From positions 1 to 64,000 of the forward strand of contig NZ_JAJGSX010000010.1 in the NCBI RefSeq assembly GCF_021245725.1: a stretch of DNA of 64,000 nucleotides. Reading direction: 5' to 3'. The DNA is from Pseudonocardia sp. TRM90224 (lineage in GTDB: Bacteria > Actinomycetota > Actinomycetes > Mycobacteriales > Pseudonocardiaceae). A model generated the notes under the pieces. The model did not search any database. It was given only the letters and a program-made list of their open reading frames with translations, and was not told the origin of the DNA. The stretch's first letter is position 1. Every line of letters starts with the position of its first letter. The translations under genes and the position numbers were made by a program. Positions 54,993 to 64,000 of this stretch are shown piece by piece.

Positions 54993-55637
54993 ATGCCGGG
55001 ACGCACACGGCGTGACGGCGGTGGGCCCGGAGGGCCTGGTGGCGAGCGCAGCAACTCGGGCGACCGCCGCGACCGCCGCGACGGAGGCCGTGGCGGGGCG
55101 GCCCAGGACAAGACCCCGTACATCGAGCGGCTGGTCACGATCAACCGCGTCGCGAAGGTCGTCAAGGGTGGTCGGCGCTTCAGCTTCACCGCGCTGATGA
55201 TCGTCGGCGACGGCGACGGCATGGTCGGTGTCGGCTACGGCAAGGCCAAGGAGGTGCCCGCGGCGATCGCCAAGGGCGTCGAAGAGGCGAAGAAGAACTT
55301 CTTCCGCGTCCCGCGCATCGGCGGCACGATCGTGCACCGCGTGCAGGGTGAGGCCGCGGCCGGCGTGGTCATGCTGCGTCCGGCCAGCCCCGGTACCGGT
55401 GTCATCGCCGGTGGTCCGGTGCGCGCGGTCCTCGAGTGCGCCGGGATCCACGACATCCTGTCGAAGAGCCTCGGCAGCGACAACGCGATCAACGTCGTGC
55501 ACGCGACGATCGCGGCGCTGAAGATGATCCAGCGCCCCGAGGAGGTGGCCGCTCGCCGTGGCCTCCCGCTCGAGGACGTCGCACCTGCCGAGATGCTGCG
55601 CGCTCGCGCGGAAGCCGCACAGGCTGCGAGGGTCTGA
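54993..55637 (+). CDS. rpsE: 30S ribosomal protein S5
   Basis: 214 aa from ATG at 54993 behind GGAAGGGA. A Gly/Arg/Asp-rich N-terminal 35 residues precede the S5 dsRNA-binding-like domain ([17 protein letters not shown]). The N-terminal tail is typical of actinobacteria. Confidence 0.97.
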   Translation: MPGRTRRDGGGPGGPGGERSNSGDRRDRRDGGRGGAAQDKTPYIERLVTINRVAKVVKGGRRFSFTALMIVGDGDGMVGVGYGKAKEVPAAIAKGVEEAKKNFFRVPRIGGTIVHRVQGEAAAGVVMLRPASPGTGVIAGGPVRAVLECAGIHDILSKSLGSDNAINVVHATIAALKMIQRPEEVAARRGLPLEDVAPAEMLRARAEAAQAARV

Positions 55638-55867
55638 TGGCTGACACCAACCCCACCGCTCAGAGCACGCCGACCAGCGACGTGAAGCTGAAGGTCACGC
55701 AGGTCCGCAGCACCATCGGGTGCAAGCAGAACCAGCGCGCGACCCTGCTGTCGCTCGGCCTGCGCAAGATCCGCCAGACGGTCGAGCGGGACGATACCCC
55801 GCAGATCCGCGGCATGATCCACACCGTTCGCCACCTGGTGACGGTCGAGGAGGTGAGCTCGTCATGA
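55637..55867 (+). CDS. rpmD: 50S ribosomal protein L30
   Basis: 76 aa. The normal L30 core ([20 protein letters not shown]) starts at about residue 17 after a short Thr/Pro-rich extension, so it is longer than the usual 60. Overlaps both neighbours. Confidence 0.96.
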   Translation: MADTNPTAQSTPTSDVKLKVTQVRSTIGCKQNQRATLLSLGLRKIRQTVERDDTPQIRGMIHTVRHLVTVEEVSSS

Positions 55868-56319
55868 CCGAGCCCACTATCAAGATCCACCACCTGCGGC
55901 CGGCTCCCGGCGCCAAGACTGCCAAGACCCGCGTGGGTCGCGGTGAGGGCGGCAAGGGCGGCAAGACCGCAGGTCGCGGTACCAAGGGCACGAAGGCCAG
56001 GAAGAACGTTCCGGCATCCTTCGAGGGCGGGCAGATGCCGCTGCACATGCGGCTGCCCAAGCTCAAGGGCTTCAAGAACCGCTTCCGGGTCGAGTTCCAG
56101 GTCGTGAACGTCGGCGACCTCGCCCAGCTGTTCCCCGAGGGCGGAGAGGTCGGCCCCGACGAGCTCGTCGCGGCCGGCGCCGTCCGCCGCAACCAGCCCG
56201 TCAAGGTGCTCGGCAACGGCGACATCGACGGCGTTGCGCTCACCGTGAGCGCGCACGCCTTCTCCGGCAGCGCCCGTGACAAGATCACCGGCGCAGGCGG
56301 GACCGTTACCGAGCTCTGA
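55864..56319 (+). CDS. rplO: 50S ribosomal protein L15
   Basis: 151 aa ([36 protein letters not shown]). Late assembly protein. Last ribosomal gene before secY. Confidence 0.98.
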   Translation: MTEPTIKIHHLRPAPGAKTAKTRVGRGEGGKGGKTAGRGTKGTKARKNVPASFEGGQMPLHMRLPKLKGFKNRFRVEFQVVNVGDLAQLFPEGGEVGPDELVAAGAVRRNQPVKVLGNGDIDGVALTVSAHAFSGSARDKITGAGGTVTEL

Positions 56320-56512
56320 CAGCTCGGCGCCCGTTCGGTGCGGGCCGGTGCCATCGCGCCGGTCCGTGCCGTGGGGGCGGCGAGACCGCTGTTAGAGTCG
56401 ACGCCACCGGCCCGCGCGTTCCGGCGGTACAGGAACGCAGCAGCGTGTCGCGCCTCGGCGCAGCGAGCGACCCGCGGAGTTGTGAGGGTCACCAGTACAG
56501 GAGGATCAGCCA

Positions 56513-57820
<1,308 letters not shown>

Positions 57821-57870
57821 CGTCCAGAGCGGGTCGGGGTTCAGTTCTCAACGGGAGAGGTCGGTGTCGC

Positions 57871-58431
57871 GTGCGACTCGTTCTTGTGGGTCCGCCGGGT
57901 GCGGGCAAAGGCACTCAGGCCACGCGGCTGGCCGAGCGGCTGGAGGTGCCGCACATCTCCACCGGCGACCTGTTCCGGGCCAACCTCACCGAGGGCGCCG
58001 AGACGGCGATCGGACTCGAAGCGAAGCGCTACATGGACGCCGGCGACCTCGTGCCCGATGAGGTCACTGTTGCGATGGTGCGCGAGCGGCTCACCCACGA
58101 AGACGCGATCAAGGGCTTCATCCTCGACGGCTTCCCCCGCACGTTGAGCCAGGCGGGCTCGCTGGAGCAGCTGCTCGACGAGCGCGGCGAGGTGCTCGAC
58201 GCCGTCGTGGAGTTCCAGGTTCCGGAGGACGTGCTGGTGGCACGCCTGCTGGGCCGCGGCCGCAACGACGACACCGAAGAGGTCATCCGGCGTCGGCAAG
58301 AGGTCTACCGCGACGAGACGGCCCCGCTGCTCGAGCACTACCGGGAGCAGCTCGTGAGCATCGACGCAGTCGGCACGGTCGAGGAGATCACCGACCGCGT
58401 CGCCGACGCACTCCGGACGAGGACGAGGTAG
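57871..58431 (+). CDS. adk: Adenylate kinase
   Basis: 186 aa from GTG at 57871. P-loop [11 protein letters not shown] and the [10 protein letters not shown] motif. The LID is the short form without the zinc-cysteine insert, as in other actinobacteria. Converts AMP and ATP to two ADP. Confidence 0.97.
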   Translation: MRLVLVGPPGAGKGTQATRLAERLEVPHISTGDLFRANLTEGAETAIGLEAKRYMDAGDLVPDEVTVAMVRERLTHEDAIKGFILDGFPRTLSQAGSLEQLLDERGEVLDAVVEFQVPEDVLVARLLGRGRNDDTEEVIRRRQEVYRDETAPLLEHYREQLVSIDAVGTVEEITDRVADALRTRTR

Positions 58432-58473
58432 CAGCGCGCGGTGAACTCCGGACGCAGCGGTGGTGTTCGTGGC

Positions 58474-59268
58474 ATGGTGGCGCGCTGGCGTGGCCGTGAC
58501 ATCGAGCTGAAGACCCCGGCAGAGATCGACGCGATGCGGGCGGCGGGCGCACTGGTGGCCCGCACGTTGGTTGCGATCACCGCGAAGGCGGAGCCGGGGG
58601 TCAGCACGGGCGAGCTCAACGACCTCGCCGAGCAGACCATCCGCGAGGCCGGCGCGGAGCCGTCGTTCCTGAACTACGTCGGCTACCCGGCCTCGATCTG
58701 CGCCTCGGTGAACGAGCAGATCGTGCACGGCATCCCGTCGAAGGCGCAGGTGCTCGCCGATGGCGACATCGTCTCCATCGACTGCGGGGCGGTGCTGGAG
58801 GGCTGGCACGGTGACGCCGCGGTGACGATCGCGGTCGGGGCGGTGTCGGAGGCGGACCTCGCGCTCTCCAAGACCTGCGAGGAGTCGATGTACGCGGGTG
58901 TCTCCGCGGCGCTGGTGGGCAACCGGCTCTCCGACATCTCGCACGCGATCCAGAACTCGATCGAAGCGGCTGCCAAGCGCGACGGCGCCGACTACGGCAT
59001 CGTCGCGGGCTTCGGCGGCCACGGGATCGGCCGCCAGATGCACATGGACCCGTTCCTGCCGAACTTCGGCGACCCCGGCCACGGCCCGCGGCTGCGGCCC
59101 GGAATGGCGCTGGCGATCGAGCCGATGGTCACGGCGGGCGACCCGGACACGATCGAGCTGGACGACGGCTGGACCATCGTCACCGCCGACGGCAAGCGCG
59201 CTGTGCACTGGGAGCACACCGTCGCCATCACCGAGGACGGGCCGAAAATCCTCACGCTGCCGGTCTGA
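58474..59268 (+). CDS. map: Type I methionine aminopeptidase
   Basis: 264 aa taking ATG at 58474, whose product aligns well with the mycobacterial MapA start. GTG at 58441 would add 11 residues. Metal ligands lie in [14 protein letters not shown] (two Asp), GHGIGRQMH (His) and AIEPM and WEHTVA (two Glu). Removes initiator Met. Follows adk as in many bacteria. Confidence 0.94.
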   Translation: MVARWRGRDIELKTPAEIDAMRAAGALVARTLVAITAKAEPGVSTGELNDLAEQTIREAGAEPSFLNYVGYPASICASVNEQIVHGIPSKAQVLADGDIVSIDCGAVLEGWHGDAAVTIAVGAVSEADLALSKTCEESMYAGVSAALVGNRLSDISHAIQNSIEAAAKRDGADYGIVAGFGGHGIGRQMHMDPFLPNFGDPGHGPRLRPGMALAIEPMVTAGDPDTIELDDGWTIVTADGKRAVHWEHTVAITEDGPKILTLPV

Positions 59269-59269
59269 A

Positions 59270-59294
59270 TCGATTAATTTGTATTTTGTATACA
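59270..59294. promoter_or_regulatory. AT-rich promoter/operator region of the pnt operon
   Basis: TTTGTATTTTGTATACA (59278-59294) is the most AT-rich stretch in this part of the window. It includes two TTTGTAT direct repeats and the palindrome TGTATACA, of the kind bound by GntR-type repressors. It starts right after map and 54 bp before pntA. Confidence 0.45.
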
Positions 59295-59347
59295 CGACTG
59301 CGTCACACCTGCTGAGCTCGAGGGCTCACCTGCACTAGGTTCCTCGC

Positions 59348-60454
59348 ATGACTGAAGAGTCTGCGACGCGGCCGCGCACCACTGTTGGTGTGCCCCGCGA
59401 GTCCGGCGCCGGCGAACGGCGGGTGGCGCTCGTCCCGAAGGTCGTCGAGAAACTCCGCTCGCGCGGGGTCGAGGTCGTTGTCGAACCCGGAGCAGGCGCC
59501 GGCGCGCTGATGCCGGACCAGCTCTACGCGGACGTCGGGGCGACGATCGGCGATCCGTGGTCGGCCGACGTCGTGGTCAAGGTCGCCCCGCCGACGCAGG
59601 ACGAGATCGCGAAGCTGCACGCCGGTTCGTCGCTGATCGGGTTCCTGGCGCCGCTGACCTCGCCGGAGACGGTCAAGGCGCTGAAGGCGGCCGGCGTGCA
59701 GGCGTTCGCCATGGAGGCGATCCCGCGGATCTCGCGGGCGCAGTCGATGGACGCGCTCTCGTCGCAGGCCAACGTCGCCGGCTACAAGGCCGTGCTGCTC
59801 GCGGCCGAGCGGTCGACCCGCTTCTTCCCGATGCTGACGACGGCGGCGGGCACGGTGAAGCCCGCGACCGCGCTGGTGCTGGGCGTCGGCGTCGCGGGCC
59901 TGCAGGCGCTGGCGACGGCGAAGCGGCTCGGCGCCCGCACCACCGGCTACGACGTGCGGCCGGAGGTCGCCGACCAGGTGCGCTCGCTGGGCGCGCAGTG
60001 GCTCGACCTCGGCATCGAGGCCGCCGGCGAGGGCGGGTACGCGCGCGAGCTGACCACCGAGGAACGCGCCGAGCAGCAGAAGCGGCTCGAAGCGGCGATC
60101 ACCGGCTTCGACATCGTGATCACCACCGCGAACGTGCCCGGGCGCAAGGCCCCGACGCTCGTCACGGCGAAGGCGGTCGAGGGCATGCGCCCTGGCAGCG
60201 TCGTCGTCGACATGGCGGGGGAGAGCGGCGGCAACTGCGAGCTCACCGAGCCCGGCGAGGTCGTCGTCAAGCACGACGTCACGATCGCGTCGCCGCTGAA
60301 CCTGCCGGCCACCATGCCGGAGCACGCCTCGGAGCTGTACTCGCGCAACGTCTCGTCGCTGCTCGAACTGATGCTGGACAAGGAGGGGGCGCTCGCCCCC
60401 GACTGGGACGACGAGGTGCTGGCCAAGAGCTGCGTCACCCGAGGAGAGGTGTGA
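59348..60454 (+). CDS. pntA: NAD(P) transhydrogenase subunit alpha part 1
   Basis: 368 aa. NAD(H)-binding dI domain of proton-translocating transhydrogenase, related to alanine dehydrogenase. VPRESGAGERRVALVPK at the start and the Rossmann motif GVGVAGLQALATAKRLGA. The split alpha subunit (dI separate from the membrane part) is common in actinobacteria. Stop overlaps the next start. Confidence 0.95.
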   Translation: MTEESATRPRTTVGVPRESGAGERRVALVPKVVEKLRSRGVEVVVEPGAGAGALMPDQLYADVGATIGDPWSADVVVKVAPPTQDEIAKLHAGSSLIGFLAPLTSPETVKALKAAGVQAFAMEAIPRISRAQSMDALSSQANVAGYKAVLLAAERSTRFFPMLTTAAGTVKPATALVLGVGVAGLQALATAKRLGARTTGYDVRPEVADQVRSLGAQWLDLGIEAAGEGGYARELTTEERAEQQKRLEAAITGFDIVITTANVPGRKAPTLVTAKAVEGMRPGSVVVDMAGESGGNCELTEPGEVVVKHDVTIASPLNLPATMPEHASELYSRNVSSLLELMLDKEGALAPDWDDEVLAKSCVTRGEV

Positions 60455-60765
60455 TGGAGACCGGACTGCTCGCGAACCTCGCGATCCTGGTGCTGGCCGG
60501 CTTCGTCGGCTTCGCCGTGATCTCGAAGGTGCCCAACACGCTGCACACACCCCTGATGTCCGGCACGAACGCGATCCACGGGATCGTGCTGCTCGGCGGC
60601 TTGATCGTGCTCGGCCGGCTGGAGAACCCGTCGGTCGTCGACTCGATCCTGCTGGTCGTCGCGATCGCGTTCGGCATGATCAACGTCATCGGTGGGTTCC
60701 TGGTCACGGACCGGATGCTGGGCATGTTCAAGACCCGGCCCGTCAAGAAGGACGGCGACGCCTGA
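60454..60765 (+). CDS. pntAB: NAD(P) transhydrogenase subunit alpha part 2 (membrane)
   Basis: 103 aa with three to four membrane helices (LAILVLAGFVGFAVI, NAIHGIVLLGGLIVLG, ILLVVAIAFGMINVIGG). Forms the proton channel with PntB. Coupled to both neighbours by TGATG. Confidence 0.95.
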   Translation: METGLLANLAILVLAGFVGFAVISKVPNTLHTPLMSGTNAIHGIVLLGGLIVLGRLENPSVVDSILLVVAIAFGMINVIGGFLVTDRMLGMFKTRPVKKDGDA

Positions 60766-62147
60766 TGGACACGTTGGTCCCGATCCTCTACATCGTCGCG
60801 TTCGCGCTGTTCATCTACGGCCTCTCCGGCCTGACCGGCCCGAAGACGGCGGTGCGCGGCAACCTGATCGCCGCGGTCGGCATGGCCGTCGCCGTCGTGG
60901 CGACGTTGCTCCAGGTGCGGCACAACTGGGTGCTGATCATCATCGGGCTGGTGATCGGCGCGGCGCTCGGCGTGCCGTCGGCGCGCCAGGTCAAGATGAC
61001 GGCGATGCCGCAGATGGTGGCGCTGTTCAACGGCGTCGGCGGCGGCGCGGTCGCGCTGATCGCGTGGTCGGAGTTCCGCACCACCGCAGGGTTCGACCAC
61101 GAGCCCGGCTACGTGATCGTGGCGTCGATGTTCGCCGCGATCGTCGGCTCGGTGTCGTTCTGGGGCTCGCTGATCGCCTTCGGCAAGCTGCAGGAGATCC
61201 TGCCGGGCCGACCCATCGGGCTCGGCAAGGCGCAGCAGCTCGTCAACGGCGTCCTGTTGCTCGGCGCGATCGCCTGCGCCGTCGTCGCCGGGATCGGCGG
61301 GGCGCTGGAGATCTGGGTCGTGCTGCTGCTCGTGCTCGCAGCCGTGCTCGGCGTGCTCGTGGTGCTGCCGATCGGCGGCGCCGACATGCCGGTCGTGATC
61401 TCGCTGCTCAACGCGCTGACCGGGCTCTCGGCGGCCGCGGCCGGACTCGCGCTCGACAACACCGCGATGATCGTCGCCGGCATGATCGTCGGTGCCTCGG
61501 GTTCGATCCTCACGAACCTCATGGCCAAGGCGATGAACCGCTCGATCCCCGCGATCGTGGCGGGCGGCTTCGGCGGCACGACCACGCTGCCCGGCGCCGA
61601 CGACGGGGTCGACCGCACGGTCACCTCCACCAGCGCGGCCGACGCCGCGATCCAGATGGCGTACGCGTCGCAGGTGATCGTCGTGCCTGGGTACGGCATG
61701 GCGGTCGCGCAGGCGCAGCACGCCGTCAAGGACATGGCGAAGCTGCTGGAAGCGAAGGGTGTGGAGGTCAAGTACGCGATCCACCCCGTCGCGGGCCGCA
61801 TGCCGGGGCACATGAACGTGCTGCTGGCCGAGGCGGACGTCTCCTACGACGCGCTCAAGGAGATGGACGACATCAACGACGAGTTCTCCCGCACCGACGT
61901 GACGCTGGTGATCGGCGCGAACGACGTCACCAACCCGGCGGCGCGGACCGATTCGAGCTCGCCGATCTACGGGATGCCGATCCTCAACGTCGACCAGAGC
62001 CACAGCGTCATCGTCCTGAAGCGGTCGATGAGCAGCGGCTTCGCCGGCATCGACAACCCGCTCTTCTACGCGGAGAACACCTCGATGCTCTTCGGCGACG
62101 CCAAGAAGTCGGTGGCCGAGGTGACGGAGGAGCTCAAGGCGCTCTAG
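60765..62147 (+). CDS. pntB: NAD(P) transhydrogenase subunit beta
   Basis: 460 aa. About eight to nine membrane helices followed by the NADP(H)-binding dIII domain (VPGYGMAVAQAQHAVKDMA, GANDVTNPAARTD). The complex uses proton entry to make NADPH from NADH. Ends in a 27-bp hairpin shared with the convergent TetR gene. Confidence 0.96.
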   Translation: MDTLVPILYIVAFALFIYGLSGLTGPKTAVRGNLIAAVGMAVAVVATLLQVRHNWVLIIIGLVIGAALGVPSARQVKMTAMPQMVALFNGVGGGAVALIAWSEFRTTAGFDHEPGYVIVASMFAAIVGSVSFWGSLIAFGKLQEILPGRPIGLGKAQQLVNGVLLLGAIACAVVAGIGGALEIWVVLLLVLAAVLGVLVVLPIGGADMPVVISLLNALTGLSAAAAGLALDNTAMIVAGMIVGASGSILTNLMAKAMNRSIPAIVAGGFGGTTTLPGADDGVDRTVTSTSAADAAIQMAYASQVIVVPGYGMAVAQAQHAVKDMAKLLEAKGVEVKYAIHPVAGRMPGHMNVLLAEADVSYDALKEMDDINDEFSRTDVTLVIGANDVTNPAARTDSSSPIYGMPILNVDQSHSVIVLKRSMSSGFAGIDNPLFYAENTSMLFGDAKKSVAEVTEELKAL

Positions 62148-62164
62148 CCACCGCAGGTCACACA

Positions 62165-62220
62165 ACACAGCATGGTGCCGTCACACAGGTCACGACCTGT
62201 GTGACGGCACCATGCTGTGT
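62165..62220. terminator. Perfect 27-bp hairpin between pntB and tetR-type gene
   Basis: Bases 62165-62191 are the exact complement of 62194-62220, with only AC between them. The element nearly fills the convergent gap. It is a bidirectional terminator candidate, or a cruciform-forming palindrome. Sequence unrelated to the GTCGACAACGACG family. Confidence 0.8.
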
Positions 62221-62226
62221 GTGCGG

Positions 62227-62823
62227 TCAGTCTCCTGAGAACAGGCCGCGCACCAGGCCGTCCACTCTGCGGCGTAGGGCCGCCGCGTCGATCGGCTCGC
62301 CGGCGACCGCCTTGCTCAGCGCGAGGCCGTCGATGCATCCGACGAGGTCGACGATCCGGGCGTGGCTGTCGGCCAGCCCGAGGCCCGCGACCTGCGTCTC
62401 GACGACGGTGATCACCCGGTCGGCCGCCTCTGCGAGCACCTTGCGCAGTTCGGGGCGACGGGCCGACTCCAGGAGCAGCTCGTGGCGCGCCAGCAGCCGG
62501 TCGCGGTCGTGCGTCGCCCAGCCGTGCACGGCCGCGAACACGCGCTCGCCAAGCTGCTCGAGCGCGGCCGCGGGGTCGTCGGTCGGGCCGCTCGGATCGT
62601 TCGGGCCGCTGGGATCGCTCGGGTCGCCGACCTCGTCGAGGGTCAGCGCAGCCATGCGTTCCACGCACCCCTGCAGCAACGCGGCACGGGTGCGGAAGTA
62701 GTAGGACGTCGATCCCTCCGCGATCTCCGCCTCGCGGTCGACCGCGCGGTGGGTGAGTCCACGCATCCCGGAGCGGGCCAGTACGGTCAGCGCCGCATCG
62801 GCGAGTTGATCACGTCGGTCCAT
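62227..62823 (-). CDS. TetR-family transcriptional regulator
   Basis: 198 aa. N-terminal helix-turn-helix (LTHRAVDREAEIAEGSTSYYF) followed by a ligand-binding core. A low-complexity insert DPSDPSGPNDPSGPTDDP (about residue 68) separates the two. Divergent from an NAD(P)-binding protein across nested palindromes, so it likely represses both. Confidence 0.92.
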   Translation of the reverse strand: MDRRDQLADAALTVLARSGMRGLTHRAVDREAEIAEGSTSYYFRTRAALLQGCVERMAALTLDEVGDPSDPSGPNDPSGPTDDPAAALEQLGERVFAAVHGWATHDRDRLLARHELLLESARRPELRKVLAEAADRVITVVETQVAGLGLADSHARIVDLVGCIDGLALSKAVAGEPIDAAALRRRVDGLVRGLFSGD

Positions 62824-62830
62824 TGCGGCT

Positions 62831-62881
62831 CCCTCCCTCTACGGGTGTAGAGTACACCCCACTACAGATGTAGAGGGAGGG
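62831..62881. promoter_or_regulatory. TetR operator region with nested palindromes
   Basis: CCCTCCCTCTAC (62831-62842) and GTAGAGGGAGGG (62870-62881) are perfect complements. Within are CTCTAC-GGGT-GTAGAG (62837-62852) and GGGTGT-AGAGT-ACACCC (62843-62859). It fills the gap between the divergent starts and includes the ribosome site of the plus-strand gene. Confidence 0.75.
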
Positions 62882-62886
62882 TTCGG

Positions 62887-63840
62887 ATGGGCGTCCATGT
62901 CGTTGTCGGTGCGAGCGGGGGCACGGGCAGCGCGGTCTGCGCCGAGCTGCTCGCGGCCGGCCACACCGTCCGCGCGGTGAACAGGTCGGGTCGCGGTGCG
63001 CCGGCGGGTACCGAGCCGGTAGCGGCCGACGCGTCCGACAGCGCGCTCATGCGGTCGGTGTGCGCGGGAGCCGACGTCGTCTACCACTGCGTGAACCCGC
63101 CGTTCGAGCGGTGGCGCTCGGTGTTCCCCGTCGCGACGCGCGCGCTGATCGAGGCGGCCGGCGCCGCCGGCGCCCGGCTCGTGTTCGCCGACGACACCTG
63201 GATGTACGGCGAGGTCGACGGGCCGATGCGGGAGGACACCCCGCACCGCCCGGTGAGCGAGAAGGGTGTGCTGCGCGCCTGGCTCGCCGAGATGCTGCTC
63301 GGCGCGCACGCGCGCGGCGAGGTCGAGGTCGTGATCGGGCGGGCCCCGGAGCTCTACGGGCCAAACGTCGAGTCGCTGCTCGGCGCGGCGATCTTCGCTG
63401 CGGCCGTCAAGGGCAAGACGGCCCGCTGGCCCGGCGCGCTCGACCTGCCGCTGACCGCGGTGTACATCGGCGATTTCGCGAGGTCGCTCGTGACGCTCGG
63501 CACCCACCACGCCGCCGCGGGTGCTGCATGGCACGTCCCCGTCCCGCCTGCGACGACGGCGCGCGGGTTCATGACGGAGGTGTTCCGGCAGGCGGGCAAC
63601 GAAGCGCGGATCGGCCAGATCCCACCGGCGTTGCTCACGGCGCTGAAGCTCTTCTCGCCCGTCGTCCGCGAAGGTGCGGACCTGCTCTACCAGTTCGAGC
63701 GGCCGTTCCTGGTCGACGACTCGCGCTACCGCAGCGTCATCGGCGGGGTGGCGACGGGCTGGGTGGACGGCATCGCGAGCACGTTGGCGTGGTACCGCGG
63801 CGACCCGGAACGCACGCGGGTGCGGCTGCTCCCGCGCTGA
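62887..63840 (+). CDS. NAD(P)-binding epimerase/dehydratase-like protein (extended SDR)
   Basis: 317 aa. Rossmann motif VVGASGGTGSAVCAELL at the N-terminus. The extended-SDR catalytic Tyr would fall in the DDTWMYGEVDG region, and no canonical YxxxK is visible there, so it may be an atypical SDR. The divergent TetR gene and shared operator suggest induction by a small molecule. Substrate unknown. Confidence 0.82.
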   Translation: MGVHVVVGASGGTGSAVCAELLAAGHTVRAVNRSGRGAPAGTEPVAADASDSALMRSVCAGADVVYHCVNPPFERWRSVFPVATRALIEAAGAAGARLVFADDTWMYGEVDGPMREDTPHRPVSEKGVLRAWLAEMLLGAHARGEVEVVIGRAPELYGPNVESLLGAAIFAAAVKGKTARWPGALDLPLTAVYIGDFARSLVTLGTHHAAAGAAWHVPVPPATTARGFMTEVFRQAGNEARIGQIPPALLTALKLFSPVVREGADLLYQFERPFLVDDSRYRSVIGGVATGWVDGIASTLAWYRGDPERTRVRLLPR

Positions 63841-63853
63841 CCCCGGGGGTAAG

Positions 63854-63918
63854 CCGTCGACAACGACGTTATGGCTGTTTGTGAACGCTCACATCAGCCA
63901 CAACGTCGTTGTCGACGG
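63854..63918. repeat. Hairpin repeat, convergent-junction family (copy C)
   Basis: CCGTCGACAACGACGTT (63854-63870) and its complement (63902-63918), enclosing ATGGCTGTTTGTGAACGCTCACATCAGCC in part. Arms are identical to copy A. It lies after the SDR stop and overlaps the last codons of the minus-strand reading frame entering from the right. Confidence 0.8.
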
Positions 63919-64000
63919 GCTCCTCCGGTTCCAGCGGGTGCGCGATCTCGTCGGCAGGCAGCCGCCAGCCGACGATCGCGGCCAGCGCGAGGAACACGGG
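63869..64000 (-). CDS. 3' end of a probable membrane protein (partial)
   Basis: An open minus-strand frame of 43 codons enters from beyond the window and stops at TAA (63869-63871). It begins PVFLALAAIVGWRLPADEIA, a likely last membrane helix followed by a short acidic tail, as in MFS-type transporters. The last about 15 codons are read through the copy C repeat, so the repeat now encodes the C-terminus. Family cannot be set from this fragment. Confidence 0.55.
   Translation of the reverse strand, partial: PVFLALAAIVGWRLPADEIAHPLEPEEPVDNDVVADVSVHKQP

Noticed and set aside
62580-62645. Frameshift or assembly error in the TetR gene at the GATCG/GGGTCG repeats
   Set aside because: The repeat encodes DPSDPSGPNDPSGPTDDP in frame and both flanking TetR segments are in the same frame, so it is a low-complexity insert.

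Overview
The window is very GC-rich and carries a core actinobacterial gene order: tRNA-Thr, tRNA-Met, rpmG, hadAB, tRNA-Trp, secE, nusG, rplKA, then a complete mce operon, rplJL, rpoBC, rpsL-rpsG-fusA-tuf, the S10/spc ribosomal operon, and secY-adk-map. GTG and TTG starts are common, stop and start codons often overlap (ATGA/GTGA), and MCE, NDMA-dependent dehydrogenase, MocR, HelR-like and R2lox genes are present. Together these point to a mycolate-free or mycolate-poor member of Actinomycetia, most likely Pseudonocardiaceae (Pseudonocardia-like). The genus is an inference.

Layout. 0-1.8 kb: a Zur-type zinc-starvation locus, with a CobW-family protein divergent from cysteine-free L33 and S18 paralogues across a Zur-box-like palindrome. 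1.9-6.5 kb: tRNAs, zinc-binding L33, HadA/HadB dehydratase subunits, two small unknown genes, secE-nusG-rplK-rplA. 6.5-15.6 kb: accessory and metabolic genes, namely a CaiB/BaiF-type racemase/CoA-transferase, a MocR regulator with a small divergent membrane protein, an SCP2 protein, a divergent two-component pair, an NDMA-type alcohol dehydrogenase with an R2-like ligand-binding oxidase, and a clpP pair of which one member has lost catalytic residues. 16.0-27.6 kb: a ten-gene lipid importer operon (MceG ATPase, two YrbE permeases, MceA-F, two Mas proteins). 27.6-37.4 kb: L10 leader, rplJL, rpoBC. 37.4-41.4 kb: an insertion between rpoC and rpsL holding a HelR-like RNA polymerase-associated helicase, an esterase and clusters of palindromic repeats. 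41.4-59.3 kb: the str, S10, spc and secY-adk-map blocks. 59.3-62.1 kb: a three-gene proton-translocating transhydrogenase. 62.2-64 kb: a TetR regulator and its divergent NAD(P)-binding target, then the 3' end of a probable membrane protein.

The features that stand out are: ribosomal protein L4 fused to a C-terminal sunset-like domain; asparagine at the RpoB position equivalent to E. coli Ser531 next to a HelR-like gene; a ClpP paralogue with a Ser-Arg-Glu set in place of Ser-His-Asp; an NDMA-dehydrogenase/R2lox operon; two distinct families of repeated intergenic palindromes, one sitting only between convergent genes; and an 18-nt identical element in the leaders of rpsL and rpsJ. No CRISPR array, rRNA gene, insertion sequence or prophage was seen.
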